The notes: generated by a model not told the origin, from the sequence alone. 64,000 nt of DNA from Haematobia irritans (GCF_050003625.1 NC_134398.1:77408003-77472002); one strand, 5' to 3'; positions 46,498-58,528 are shown, counted from the first letter of the stretch. Made by a program: numbers and translations.

Positions 46498-47017
46498 TGT
46501 TAAGCTTTCAAACCATTTCTTCTTGGGATTTCATAAGACCGGCGGAGCACTTTGGAAGTCAACCATTCAAAAGGGTCAGCACAAAAAAAACTTGAGAGTA
46601 AACCCAAAAACCCAGACTAAAACGCACTGACCTTTTTTTTAAATAATCCACATCGTACAGTTTATTCACTTAATTATCTTTGCTAGCTAAATTTACAAAG
46701 TTTCTTTTATTTTAATGATATATTTTTGGTTTCGTTTTAATTCTTCACGACTCGATACTCGATCTCACTCCTCAAACTTCCAATTCAGTACTAGCCCCTC
46801 TTTTTCACCTATACTTATACATAAAAAAATATATATACATGCTAAATATAAAAGTAACGAGTTATCAAAATAGATATATACGAATGAAGAAAAAAAATCC
46901 CATGCCGATAGCAATGTGGCCACATCTTTCAGCAAGCTGGAGCAGATACGCCTATGAACCAACACTCCAATAGGTGGCGGCAAAATTCTTCTAAATACTA
47001 TCGTGTCAACTTAAACA
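46498..47017 (-). repeat. BEL 5' LTR
   Basis: 520 bp, nearly identical to 37874-38392 (three substitutions, one extra A in a poly-A run). It contains the promoter by analogy. Confidence 0.95.
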
Positions 47018-47479
47018 CCCATCCTATGATGGAGGGTATAATAATTCATATAAAGGGACTTCATATAAACGAAATAAATTTAAATCAAATATTAATTTTG
47101 GTTAACTTTCCTTGAATCGGGAAGAAAATAATTTCGTCTTGTAGACGAAACTAGATCGTGATGAACTCGTGATGTGACGAACTATGAAAAGAACAAAAAT
47201 TGACTTTGATGATTGATTTCGTCACGTAGATTCCCGAAATACTCACATGGACAAAAATTTTCGTCGCATTGACGAAAACGCATTGATGAAACTGAATCGT
47301 CAATGTGGCAAACGCTTTTTCTTTCGGTGTAACATTTCAGACGAGGATCATTTTTTTTAAACTGGGAGAAAAACTATGCCTCATTATTTTATAAGCTTAT
47401 CTGATATAATTAGAATTCTGAAATTTTTTAAAAAGTATTGATTTGAGAAACAATATGGGAAATATCGCTAGTTTTAGTG

Positions 47480-47690
47480 TAGCGGCTCTCAATTATTTTA
47501 AGCCCACTTAGACTATTCAGTCCATTGTGATTCCACAGGTGGGAACTTCTCTCTAGTCAATGAAGTTCAATGACAAAGAACCTCCTTTTTATAGCAGAGT
47601 CCGAACGACTAATATGAAATAGTGTGAAACCTTAGTGAAGTGGGTTGCAACTCAAGTGGGTTGCAACTGAGATTGAACCCATGAGCCTTT
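47480..47690 (-). repeat. Degenerate SINE fragment
   Basis: Matches the SINE at 6926-7281 over AGACTATTCAGTCCATTGTG, CCTCCTTTTTATAGC and GAGTCCGAACG, ending near a worn tRNA-like head. It abuts the 3' part of LINE copy 3. Confidence 0.6.
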
Positions 47691-47693
47691 GTA

Positions 47694-49575
47694 ATCTAAA
47701 GCTATATGCCCCTAAAATTCGCTTACGTCTCCACAAGAGGTGTTCAATTGATTCCTTTTCCTCTGTATCTGATAGCTCATGTAGTAGTCATTATACTTCG
47801 CGCCAATAGTTTGCAGAATCACCTATCAGGCAACGTCCCGTTATATCAGATATCAGGAGTAATATCTGACGGCTTGAAAGCACTAGTACTGTTTAAATGG
47901 GCCATATATGCTTGGTGTCGTTACCTTGCAATTCTTGCAATTCTTCCATCGAACATTTGTCACCATAACAGCCTTCTCACGCAGTAAGAGCTTCCAGGTA
48001 GCCAGAGCCATACCAACAGATTCTAGTTCCCCTGGAACATGTAAGGTAGTTCCCCGGCATGTTCCTATGGCCAAGCACCCATATTGGGTAAATATTGTAC
48101 TGCTCGGCCATCTCGTTGGGAGATTTGCAGCAGTCGATGGCCGTTATCGAGTTAAGGAACACAGAGTCCAAGGTTTTTATTGCAGGTTGACTGTCTGAGT
48201 ATATATTAATGCCAAAATTTGTTGGAACATTCCTTTTCAGCCAAGTCGTCACCTCCCTTATTGCTAATATTTCAACCTGAAACACAATACAGTGATTAGG
48301 TAATCTTTTCGCTTTTTGAATTTCCAGGCCTTTAGAATATACTCCGAAATCCATTTGTCCATCCAATTTGGAGCCATCAGTGTAGAAATCTATACAACGT
48401 TTATTCCCTAGGGTCTGTGTGCACCACGCCTTATTAGAAATTAAAGTTTCAAACTTGTTGTCGAATAGGAGTTTTGCCTGAGTGCATTCCTCTATGTTTG
48501 GCACACCTGGCATTTTTTTAGGACCGAACTGTGACCGTACCTTTCTCCGACCACAGCGATAGCTCGCACAGCCGTTGTTCCATCTGACTCTTTGGCCAAA
48601 ATGTCTAAACGCAATAGATGCAGCATGACATTAAGGAAATCTGCTGAAGTGCCGGTCTAACCACTGCCGTGTATAGCCTATGCAAAATTTTCGGTTTTAG
48701 TCCCCACTCTTTTCATATTGCCTTTTGGCACGAGTACAAAGCAACCGTGGCTTTTCTCGCACTTTCTTCAATATTAAGCTTAAAGTTCAGCTTCCTGTAC
48801 AAAATAACGCCAAGGTATTTTGCACACTCACCAAAGGGAATTTCAATACCCGCTAAGGAGATTTGCTTAAGCGTCGGAATTTTACGATCCTTGCAGTACA
48901 TGACTAGTTCTGTCTTTGCAGGATTTACCCCAAGACCATTCTCTTACTCCCATTTCTCAATCGTCCGGAGGGCTCTTTGTATAGTATCTCTAATTGTGGA
49001 TGAGAATTTTCCCCTGACAGCTAGAGCCACATCATCTGCGTATGCCACCACTTTTATTCTTTCTTTTTCTAGGTTGTTTAGAGCAACATTCCAAAGAAGA
49101 TGTGATAGAACTACTCCTTGAGGAATGCCTTTGTTCACATACTGTTGTATGTTTGCTTGTCCAACTTCATTAGAAGTTGGTCTAACAGCCTAAGTATTCC
49201 TTGGTCAACATTCAGAGTTGTCCATTTAATATCGAGCTCGAATGGGCATTGTTGAATGCCCCTTCAATGTCTAGAAATGCCACAGATGGTTGAGCTTTCA
49301 ATAAAGCTGAATAGTTCATGTCGTCGTTTCGAGAGCAATATTGAATCGATACTAGTTCTAAGATAAATATCCATCATCCTCTCTTAAGAAGGAATGAGGA
49401 TAAGCTGATTGGTCGGAAATCCTTCGCACTCGAGTGAGAGGCTTTTCCCACTTTAGGTATGAAGGCGACTTTTGTTTCCCTCCACTTTTTCTGGAATATA
49501 TGCTAAGTTGATACATTTTTTATATATCAGAGTACTTCCATCAAGTACGGGGGATTTAAATGCCCCAAAACTACT
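47694..49575 (-). pseudogene. LINE copy 3, 3' half (RT and RNase H remnants)
   Basis: Homologous to LINE copy 1 ORF2 but riddled with indels. RNase H is recognisable (CIDFYTDGSKLDGQMDFGVY; NIYSDSQPAI) within 47977-48513. RT pieces include YLGVILYRKLNFKLNIEE (48713-48901) and IKVVAYADDVALAVRGKF (48944-49138). It cannot encode a working protein. The 5' half lies at 50786-51790 after a rearranged gap. Confidence 0.8.
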
Positions 49576-50034
49576 CTACGAGAAATGGATCAACCACATA
49601 ACCGGTACAGGACTAGCCCCTGGTGTGTGTGGACCAGTCCCAGTTCTGGTCAAAACGTATGGAAGGGACCGGTCTTTTTAACATGGGTTTGTCATTGACG
49701 GGGTAAATTTACATTTTAGGACGCGTCTTGGACTCATCCCAAAGGACACGTCCTGGCATAATTTAGCAGGAGCATCCCATAGACAGGAACCAGTCTCGGA
49801 CAAACTTTTAGAAATCTTTTTCAATTTGGGCATCCAATCGAACCCGAAATAAAAAAAATTAAAATATGTCGAACAATAGGTTATTCTGATAATTTTATTT
49901 CACTAAATTTGAAAATGCTTGATATTAAAATCTTAATGGGTCTAAGATTTTAATATCAAGCGAGTACGGAAATAAATAAATTACGACTATTTAAAAATTG
50001 CAACTAACTGGGAAATAAATGTTATGTAGATTTC
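49576..50034. other. Unidentified insertion with an 18-bp perfect hairpin
   Basis: Unlike the LINE on both sides. Contains short related words (GGACCAGTCCC, GGAACCAGTC, ACGTCCTGG, GCGTCTTGG) and a perfect hairpin at 49918-49960: 18-bp stem of CTTGATATTAAAATCTTA with a 7-base loop. No ORF. Confidence 0.45.
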
Positions 50035-50783
50035 TACACTGATGGCTCCAAATTTGATGGACAAGTGGGTTCGGGGTATATTCTAAAGACCTGGAACTTC
50101 GAATAGCGAAACGATTACCAAATCAAGCAGAAATACTAGCAATAAGAGAGGTGGCGAATTGGCTGAGAAATAATGTTCCAACAAATGTTGGCATCAAAGG
50201 CCTGCACAAGCATATTCGAAGTAATCGATGTTCTAGTGAAGGCAATCCACTCCACGTATACTTCGAATACTTCTATTAATGAATAGAACAGAAACAGTGT
50301 AAAGCATTGCAGAGCCATCACATTCAAAAGGAATCGTTGTGCATTTCTCTTCAATATTTTGGTTCTGTTGTAATCGTCACGATACGAGTAAAACATAACA
50401 TTTTTAGTGAGGATAGTATACTTTGCTTTAGCAAAGACGAAACTTCGTATGCGACACGAAGTAACTATCAACCGAAAAACAAAGTAGGAATGTAGTGTGT
50501 GTGTGTGTAGCATACTCTCATAATTGAGAGAACGAAGTAACTTCATCTACACAGCAATGGAAATTACAAAACGAGTGGAATTGAAATTCCGATTACATTC
50601 GAATACTTCATAACATTGTTTGGTGTTTCCTTTATTGGGTTCTATTTGTTCTGGTTTACAATTTGCAAGGTTTATATTTTACTCGTTTGAGAAATGGACA
50701 ATGAAATTACTACTTGAATTGTGTGGCGTGTGCTTGAAGTAATTGTTCGATGGGAGAATTGCAAGGGTTATAACGACATCAAG
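50035..50783 (+). pseudogene. Inverted LINE fragment (RNase H region), interrupted
   Basis: Positions 50035-50205 encode DFYTDGSKFDGQVGSG-type RNase H sequence on the + strand, opposite to the flanking LINE copy 3. A second bit (50743-50783, WENCKGYNDIK) follows after a 540-bp unrelated block (about 50206-50742) that has GAAGTATTCGAA-type words and no recognised gene. Confidence 0.6.
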
Positions 50784-50785
50784 CA

Positions 50786-51790
50786 TTTGCATTTGGCTAT
50801 CTATAAACTGGCTACGACTGTGTTTGCATTGCTCAATGAAGCAAGCAGAAATACGTTTAGTTCTTTTTTGGCGTTTATACATGCTCGATTTATTATATTT
50901 TTGGCATTTATACATGCTCGATTTATATCTTTACCGGTATTATGCAACGGTTTGAAACCCGGATTTCTTAATTCGCAGATCTTGTTCTTATATACATATG
51001 GTATCTATGTACCCTTTCATCAGGAGGACTTTTAAGGCAGCACAAGCATCCAGACAATGATGTAGAGTTATCTGGAGGAACGGTAGTACCATCCAAATTT
51101 TTAACCACAGTCACATCAGCCATTTCGATTGAGTCATCAAGGACTTCCTCTTCACAGACCTTGGTGACTCTCGCAACAATCTTTGGTTAGGTTTGAGCTT
51201 GTAGAGACTCCCCGCATACGATTTTCGCCATAGTCTGTAGTTTTTTATGTTTCCTTCGGCTTCGCTAGGAGATTTTTTCACTGCTGACTCTACCGGAGGC
51301 TTGTCCGTTTCGGAATCCTTCGGCTGATCGTTTTTGTATACCTTCATATGGATATCATGAAAGCCGTAACTTACACGGCTAGATGTGGCAACGACTCAAT
51401 GTTCAATATAAACACCGCATGTCGTCTTGGTCCATCCACCTCATCCAAACAAACAACATTCCAATCTTTGGTTGGAAGATCTGGGATTAGGAGGGTTTGC
51501 AGGTATCCATGCATGTTTTATAGGTATGTCTTTTTCTCGACTAACTCCAAATCGGCTCTTTCCTAAACTTCACCAATTAGCATCAAAACAGCTTTAAAGC
51601 AATCCATAGACCTCTGGTCCGCAAATGCGATCTGTGATCCCGTTTGCACGATCGCAGCTCATCCGGTGATTATTCCCTTTTTCCAACTTCAAGAATTCCT
51701 TTTTAAGGAATCGCATCTTAAGGAATCGCTTTGCTTAGCCGACAACGTGCTTGGGTCGACTGATCCTAATGTATCGCCAAAATTTGGTCA
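50786..51790 (-). pseudogene. LINE copy 3, 5' half (ORF1 and endonuclease remnants)
   Basis: Matches copy 2: the ORF1 C-terminal segment (MKVYKNDQPKDSETDKPPVE at 51288-51347), the ORF1 middle, and endonuclease start sequence near 50790-51030. Frames are broken and blocks are missing, and the element is 5'-truncated at about 51790. Confidence 0.7.
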
Positions 51791-51799
51791 TAAAACCCT

Positions 51800-52412
51800 T
51801 ATTTATTACCCGATCTTACTCAAATGCAGCAAAAAGTAACCTTCTGTGGTATCAACCAAACCTGCCAAATTGCACAGGGAATGAAAATAAAATGTTTACT
51901 ATACATGCTACATTTAGTTGAAATTGGTGCAGACTTAGATATAGCTGCCAAATTTTATCAAAATCGGCTAAGAAGTAGACAAAGCCCCCATATATATGTT
52001 CCTCCGTTTTTAGCAAATATGACCAAAATTCCCACATGTTCCTTGTAAAATAGTCACTGTTAAGTCGAAAATCACAAAAATGATTCAAATTTACCTATAC
52101 TCTTCGTATATATTGACCTATAAATCATAAATACAGATTTGCGAAATTTTATGCAATTTAAATATCTCTAATATTTATACGCTAAACCACATAGTGGTCA
52201 GGGTATAATAACTTTGATCTGCCAAAAAATGTGGCTACCAGAAATATTGATTTCAGACCCCATAAAATATATACCGATCGACTCAGAATCACCTCCTGAG
52301 TCGATCTAGCGCTTGGTGTCCGTCCGTCTGTCCAAGCATTTGTTGTTCGCAGGATTGCGGTCGCAATTATTAACCGATTTTTATGAAATTTGGTACAGGG
52401 TGTTTTTTTTTT
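51800..52412 (-). repeat. DINE-like/'TATGGGGGCT' repeat remnants
   Basis: At 51980-52010 there is a worn copy of the ATATGGGGGCT module in reverse. Positions 52180-52412 contain ACCACATAGTGGTCAGGGTA, an ATATATACCGATCGACTCAG segment and GTCCGTCCGTCTGTCC, the reverse of the GACGGACGG tract in the 37741 copy. The same sequence occurs at 62965-63300. Confidence 0.5.
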
Positions 52413-52842
52413 TTGATTGAATGCGTTGATTGAATGAAGTGAATATTAAATTCATGTAATAAAATACGGATTGTAAACAAAACCAATTTATTGGAAGAAT
52501 AAAACTGAAAGTGAAAATAAGAACAAGAATAATAAAAACAAGAAATTTGTGAGAGTATCGTATCTTTATAATAATAAGTGCAAAGTAAAGATAAATGTTA
52601 CACATATTAATAATGTTAATAAAGAAATAAAAGCTTTTTTATTAATATTTCAAATCCCTAAAACTATACTCTGAACTATAGAGTGATTATACATTTTGAA
52701 AGAATTTTTTTCTCATGCCTGAAAATATGCAATAGTTTTGTTTTGTTAAATATTAGTTCTCTGAAGTGCAGTGAACGGAAACGGATGCAAATTCTACTGA
52801 TACCAATACAAATAGAGAATTTGTAATAATCAATAAAATAAA

Positions 52843-53857
52843 ATGCCACCAACAACTGGGCGACGAAGTCTACGATCCAAAAAGATTACTCGTGGTCAGT
52901 GCAAACAAGAAGTTAAAGAAGGAAAGCAGGATTTTATTGAATGTGATAAATGCTGCAATTCGTATCATTTGGCATGTACAAAGCTGGATAAGAAACAATA
53001 TCTTTATTTGTTAAAAAATTAAGAAGAGGAATTTATCTGCGATTCGTGTAATGGAAATAATGATCCTCATATTACTAAACACTTACAACGTATGGAAGCA
53101 AAACTTGATAAAATTGATCGATTGGCCGAGTCCGTAGATTTTATATCTTCGAAATTTGATGAGCTCTTAAAAAATATAAACACTAATACTAAAAGAATTG
53201 ATCGCATCGAAAGAGAAAATGCAAACCTAAAAACTGAAAATAAAAAACTAAAAGAGACTGTTAAAATGCTAAACGATTACCGGGTGAGAAAAGACTGTGT
53301 TATTAGTGGAGTAGTTGTCGAGGAGAATAAAAGTGCAGTTGAAACTGTTGTTCAGCTCTCAGAGTCTGTTGGTGTTAATATCGAAAAAGACAATATTGAA
53401 GAAGCGTATTTCATTAAAACCAGAAATGTAAATAATAAAAGTCAATCTTTAGTAGTCAAATTTAATTCAAAAACTGTAAAAAATTATTTTATGGATGCCA
53501 AGAAAAAACTAAAAGAAATTGATAATACGAAGTATGTATGTATATGTAAACGACTTTTTGTGCAAGGAATCATTGGAACTATTTAATTATGCAAAGACAT
53601 TAAAAACCATTGGATATAAGTACATCTTTACCAAAGGAAGCAAAATTTATGCAAAGAAGAGTGCCATAAACAAACCGAAAATGATTCGCAAGAAAGAAGA
53701 TATTGATGAAATATTGCTTGAAGCATCAACTAATAACTTCCATGGAAGAAGGTCTATGAGAATTGTACCGGTCGAAGAAGACGGCGATACTGAGGATGGT
53801 GATGAGAATATTGAAGGGCAAGCTGATTTTGTATCACCAGCCAATCAACACATATAA
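52843..53857 (+). pseudogene. LINE ORF1 with PHD-like zinc finger and coiled coil
   Basis: From ATG at 52843: a basic start (MPPTTGRRSLRSKK), then FIECDKCCNSYHLACTKLD and, after an in-frame TAA at 53020, EEEFICDSCNG. Together these give the C...C-X2-C...H-X2-C...C-X2-C pattern of a PHD finger. A coiled coil follows (IERENANLKTENKKLKETVK), then a region like the RNA-binding ORF1 core of L1/CR1 elements (CVISGVVVEENKSAVETVVQ). A frameshift near 53560 moves the C-terminus (YVNDFLCKESLELFNYAKTL) to another frame ending at 53857. It normally binds element RNA as a trimer. Confidence 0.75.
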
Positions 53858-53921
53858 ATTTTTTGAATATTTTATTTTTGTCTCCATTTAAGTACTTTTC
53901 TTTTTTTATTGATTCTATACA

Positions 53922-56501
53922 ATGAATACAAAAAACAAATATTTTGAAAATATAGATTTATTTTATGAACATTTTTTGGATAACAATGAAGGCATTTTGA
54001 ATATAATTTCTATAAACATAAGAAGTATTTCTTCGTTAAATAAATTCAATTAATTCAAGTCAATAGTGGCAAGTCTTTCCGTTTTACCGAGAATAATAAC
54101 ATGGTTCCAAAAAGATATAACACAGATATACAACATTCCTGCATGCAATGCTATACATTGCTGTCGTCATGATGGATAAGGGGGCACATCTTTATATGTA
54201 CGGGACAATCTAACATACACAGTTGAACTTTGTGAGAGTGAAAATTTCATTAAAGCTATAAGAATTTCGGTAGATGGAATTTTAGTAAAATGAATCTATT
54301 GTTGTTGGAGACTCTAACATCGATCAATTGGATCTTAGTAGCTCGTCTGATATGTCCACTGTTATTTCAAGTTTGGCCTACGAATCGTGTCATGCAGTAG
54401 TTTCGCGTCCACGTAGCAGGAGATCACTTGATCATGTATATAGCAATATTGCAAACAGAATATGTACTCATTCAATTGAATGCCCCATAACAGATCACAA
54501 CATCATATGGTGCAGAATGGAAGCTGTGGTACAAAATAATAATGTAAAACAAGTACCAATGAGACACTATAATTATCGTAATATAACTGAAAATATTCGG
54601 AAAAATATGGCCAATCATAATCTTACTGGAGATCCATCTCTTGATATGGAAAACATTGCTTTTACTATTTCTGATATAATTTCAGAAAACACAACCTTTG
54701 AACAAGTTCAAGGATTTTCGAAATCGATGATAACTCCATGGGAAAATAATCAGCTGCTTTTATTGAAGAGGAGAAGAAAACGTGGAAAGGATGAAAATAC
54801 CGAGTTTGTTTTGAAACGTATTAGTCGAATCATAAGAATTGCCAGTAAAGAAAGTATCAACTCTTACGTAAGCTGGAATCTTGAGATGCTAACCAAAACC
54901 CTAGGGAATTTTGGAATTTTTTGAATATATGTTTGGGAAGGAAAAAGGAGCAAGCCATCAAATTAAAAACTGATCCAAATGGATTAATAATGGATGATAT
55001 GCTGAAATGTAATATTTTTAACGAATATTTTTTAAATATCCCAAAAATGTTAAAGCAAAATATAGTTTATGATGATGATGACAACTTCAACAAATTCGGA
55101 ACGCTCAAACAATGTTTGTCAAGATTTTCTTTTAATGACATAAGCAGCAATGATGTTATGGATTTAATTAGAAATATGAACTGCGCTAAAAGACCAGGTC
55201 ATTATGGAATCTCCGGAAAGGTATTGAATATGTCAAATAATTTTATTTGTGAGCATCTGTTATATATATTCAATAGAATGATAAATAAATCTACATATCC
55301 TGAAGTACTAAAGATGGCTAAATAGTACCAATACCAAAAACTGCCAATGCCGAAAAAACTTCTGATTTTAAGCCAATGGCATTATTACCATTATTTGATT
55401 AAATATATGAAAAGTTATTACATAAACAACTGTCAACTTTCTTCGAACTGACTGAACAATTATATCCTAAACAATTTGGATTTAAAAAAGGCAGTGGTAC
55501 ACAAGAAGCGGTAGTTAATATTTTAAATACTATTTGTGATGGTTTCGATGCAAGATTTGGTGGAGTTGGTGCAGTTTTTTATGACTTGTCAAAAGCATTT
55601 GACCTAGTTGAACATGATATAATGTTGTCGAAATTGCCATATTATGGAATTTGTGGAAGGGAACTGAAACTCAAGAGAGTTATCTTGTGAAAAGAAAACA
55701 ATATGTCGAAATTAATGGAACAAGAGGAGACACAGGAACTGTTGAACATGGGGTACCACAGGGAAGTGTTTTGGGACCGCTGTTGTCTACAGCGATAACG
55801 ATATTTCTAATTTAAATCTCAATGGCCAATTAATTATGTATGCTGACGATATTGCTCCATTATACCCGTATAACCATGAGGCTATATTGAAAGGACAAAT
55901 GGAACATGATGCTAATATTATTTTAGAATTCTGCAGAATTAAATATCTTGGTATTAATTTACAAACCAACTTAGGGTGGAATACGCATATGGAAGAGTTA
56001 AAAAAAAAGTGTCACCTGCTATTGGCATGCTGCATAAATTTCGTAATGTTTTTTAATGTGAAGACAAAACTTTTACTCTATAATTTTTGATTCAAAGCCA
56101 TTTCAATTATTTGGCAATAATATATGCCGACAAATCATTTAAGATCATTGCAAAGGACACAGAATAAGGCACTCAAAATTGTCTTTAATCTACCGGTATT
56201 ATACCCTACATCGCAGTTACACAGCAATATTGCTAAAACAATTTTACCTGTGTATGGCGTATACAAATTTCAATTATTGACATACATGTTCAAAGCTATT
56301 AATAATATCGGACTGGGATCAATACAATTTTTCATAAATCAAACTGCATTCAATAGTAGAAATAATCGAATAATCGAGCTTAGTGGATGTGTAGCATTTA
56401 ACCAAATTCCCAATAATTTGAAGAATATACCAAGAATTTCTACATTTAAAAGAGAAATAAAATCATTTTTATTACGTGATATTGAAATGCATCTGATATA
56501 A
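53922..56501 (+). pseudogene. LINE ORF2: endonuclease and reverse transcriptase remnants
   Basis: The opening segment after ATG 53922 (ILNIISINIRSI) is the start of an AP-endonuclease, with CPITDHNIIWC (54480-54510) at its end. RT motifs are scattered over frames: DLSKAFDLVEHD near 55590, GVPQGSVLGPLL near 55750 and MYADDIAPLYPY at 55836-55871. The final piece (56124-56501) ends in the usual FKREIKSFLL-type tail. Several stops, including at 55323 and 55398, make it non-functional. The motif style (GVPQGSVLGPLL, YADD) fits CR1/Jockey. Confidence 0.75.
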
Positions 56502-56712
56502 TAGTGTTCATATAAATTAAACTAAATTATTTTGATATTTTAACGTAAAACCATTTTTAATTGTTAATGAATTTGTTATAAAAAAAGTAAATATTCATAA
56601 CACGTCTATAGGTACTGATAGGGTTAGCTCCTATAAAGCCATTAGGGCGCTGGGGCAATATAGAATTTATGAATTGTAACAAATTGAAGTAAATAAAAAA
56701 TATTAAAAAAAA

Positions 56713-57001
56713 ATTAGTTCAGTTTTCAGTTAATTTAGTTCAGTTTCGGTAGTTCATTCTTCCTATAAAACAGTTTACTTTTCGTCGGTGTAGAGGATGC
56801 TGATGAAGAATGTGGTATTTCCGAAACGGCCGTCCGTCCAACCATTTTGCATACTATTCCTCTGTTGGTTACGCTACTCTTGTAGTTTAGTCAATATATT
56901 GTTTTAAGCTGAAATCAAAACAACAAAATTAACACATATTACTGAAATTTCCATCTGTTTCCATCGTGTAATACCAAAGTTCTACATAAACGTGTACCCC
57001 A
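56713..57001. other. Spacer without recognised features
   Basis: A short TTCAGTTTTCAGTTAATTTA-type region and unique sequence; nothing supportable. Confidence 0.3.
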
Positions 57002-57151
57002 CCACTTAAAGTTAGGTTAGGTTAGGTTAAAGTGGCAGCCCGATTAATTTTCAGGCTCACTTAGACTATTCAGTCCATTGTGATACCACATTTAACTAAA
57101 AGTACCTATTACATATGGGCACTTCTAGTCTTAACCACTGAACCTTCTCTA

Positions 57152-58528
57152 TTATTTACTTTTGTGGAACCAACCAGATTGCTCCAAAAACATTAACAAA
57201 CTGCTTAAGTTAACGTTTTCCAGGTCAGCCAGTAATCTAAAGCTATATGCTCCTGAAATTCGCTTACGCCTTACACAAAAAGCAGGACACTCACACAAGA
57301 GGTGTTTAATTGATTCCTTTTCCTCCACATCTTGACAGCTTATACAATAGTCATTATACTTCACACCTATAGTTTTCGCAAATTCGCCTATCAGGCAGCG
57401 ACCCGTTATAGCAGATATCAGGAGTGCTATCTGACGCCTTGAGAACACTAGCATATCTAGTGTGCGGTTTAAGTTTAAATGGGGCCATATTTGCTTGGTG
57501 TCGTTACAACCCTTGCAATTTTCCCATCGAATATTGGCCATCATAACAGCCTCCTCACGCAGTAAGAGCTTGCAGGTGGCCAGAGGCATACCAACAGATT
57601 CTAGTTCTGGAATATGTAAGGTAGTTCCTAGCCTTGCTAACTCATCTGCTTCGCAGTTCCCCGGTATGTTCCTATGGCCAGGCACCCATATTAGGTGAAT
57701 ATTGTACTGCTCCGCCATCTCGTTGAGAGATTTGCGGCAGTCTATGGCCGTTTTCGAGTTAAGGAACACAGAGTCCAAGGATTTTATTGCAGGTTGACTG
57801 TCTGAGTATATATTAATGCCAATATTTTTTGGAACATTACTTCTCAGCCAATTCACCACCTCTCTTATTGCCAATATTTCAGCCTGAAAAACACTACAGT
57901 GATTAGGTAATCTTTTCGCTATTCGAATTTCCAGATCTTTAGAATATACTCCGAACCCCACTTGTCCATTCAATTTGGAGCCATCAGTATAGAAATCTAT
58001 ATATCTTTTATTCCCCGGGGTCTGTGTACACCACGCCTCACTGTTGGGAATTAGAGTTTCAAACTTTTTGTCGAAAAGTGGTTTTGCCAGGGTGTAATCC
58101 ACTACATTAGGCACATCTGGCATTACTTTGAGGACCGAACTATGACCGTACATTTTTTCCGACCACAGCGATAGCTCGCGCAACCGCACAGCCGTTGTTG
58201 CAGCTGACTGTTTGGCCAAAATGTCTAAAGACAATAGATGTAGCATGACATTAAGGGAGTCTGTTCCTGTCTTACTAAATGCGCCTGAGATACATAAGCT
58301 CGCCATACGCTGAGCTTTATCTAAACAAGTCGGTTTCTGAAGTGCCGGCCACCAGACTACAACACCATATAGCATTATAGGTCTAACTACTGCCGTGTAT
58401 AGCCAATGCACAATTTTTGGTCTTAGTCCCCACTTTTTCCCTATTGCCTTTTTGCACGAGTACAAAGCTACCGTGGCTTTCCTCGCCCTCTCTTCAATAT
58501 TAAGCCTAAAATTCAGCTTCCTATCCAA
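57152..58528 (-). pseudogene. LINE copy 2 ORF2, RT C-terminus and RNase H
   Basis: 458 codons open. Starts at DRKLNFRLNIEERARKATVA and includes the RNase H residues in YTDGSKLNGQVGFGVY, YSDSQPAI and GNCEADELARLG, plus the C-terminal CISCQDVEEKESIKHLLCEC. One frame change at about 58520 separates it from the RT core. Confidence 0.88.

Larger units (their letters stand above)
37874..47017 (-). mobile_element. BEL/Pao LTR retrotransposon, 9.1 kb
   Basis: Two LTRs of about 520 bp and the 5-bp duplication CCCAT (37869-37873 and 47018-47022) bound the element. In the minus orientation the order is 5' LTR, primer site, long leader, gag, protease, reverse transcriptase, RNase H, integrase, an extra ORF, polypurine tract and 3' LTR. 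In the LTRs I count three substitutions and one single-base indel, so insertion is recent, yet pol has a frameshift in A6, an in-frame TGA and frame disruptions in integrase. Insertion was into the 3' part of the DINE-like element. Confidence 0.95.
29170..47045 (+). repeat. DINE-1/mini-me-like dispersed element, interrupted by F and BEL insertions
   Basis: It begins CAAGTATATACGGCCGTAAG at 29185, with TACCCTCCATCATGG nearby, and ends ATGATGGAGGGTATAATAAT at 47024-47043, so the subterminal ACCCTCCAT/ATGGAGGGT motifs are inverted. Own sequence lies at 29170-29250, 36037-37873 and 47018-47045. It includes a tandem array of TTTCTATAGAAATAAAAT units (36580-36960), four modules with TATGGGGGCTATATATAATT (37100-37640) and a GACGGACGGACGGACGGA tract (37741-37758). 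The modular layout with GTCC-type microsatellite resembles dipteran mini-me/DINE-1 elements; this is a family-level inference. Confidence 0.5.
26757..47329. mobile_element. Outer TA-inserted element H hosting a multi-level nest
   Basis: The left end CACTGAAAGGAAAA and the right end TTTTTCTTTCGGTG are inverted repeats (12 of 14 match), flanked by TA (26755-26756 and 47330-47331). Own sequence covers 26757-27152, 28236-29165 and about 47046-47329, all sharing a peculiar abundance of TTTCGTC/GACGAAA and ATGAAT words. The interior is occupied by a hAT MITE and a DINE-like element that carries F, LINE and BEL insertions. No transposase of its own is seen. Stretch 28236-29165 contains no ORF of note. 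Confidence 0.65.
52700..56712 (+). mobile_element. CR1/Jockey-group LINE, degenerate
   Basis: A + strand order of ORF1 with PHD-like finger and coiled coil, ORF2 with endonuclease and reverse transcriptase, and an A-rich 3' end (AATAAAAAATATTAAAAAAA at about 56694-56712). There is no RNase H. The 5' limit is approximate; 52413-52700 is unassigned AT-rich sequence. Multiple stops and frameshifts show it is dead. Confidence 0.75.
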
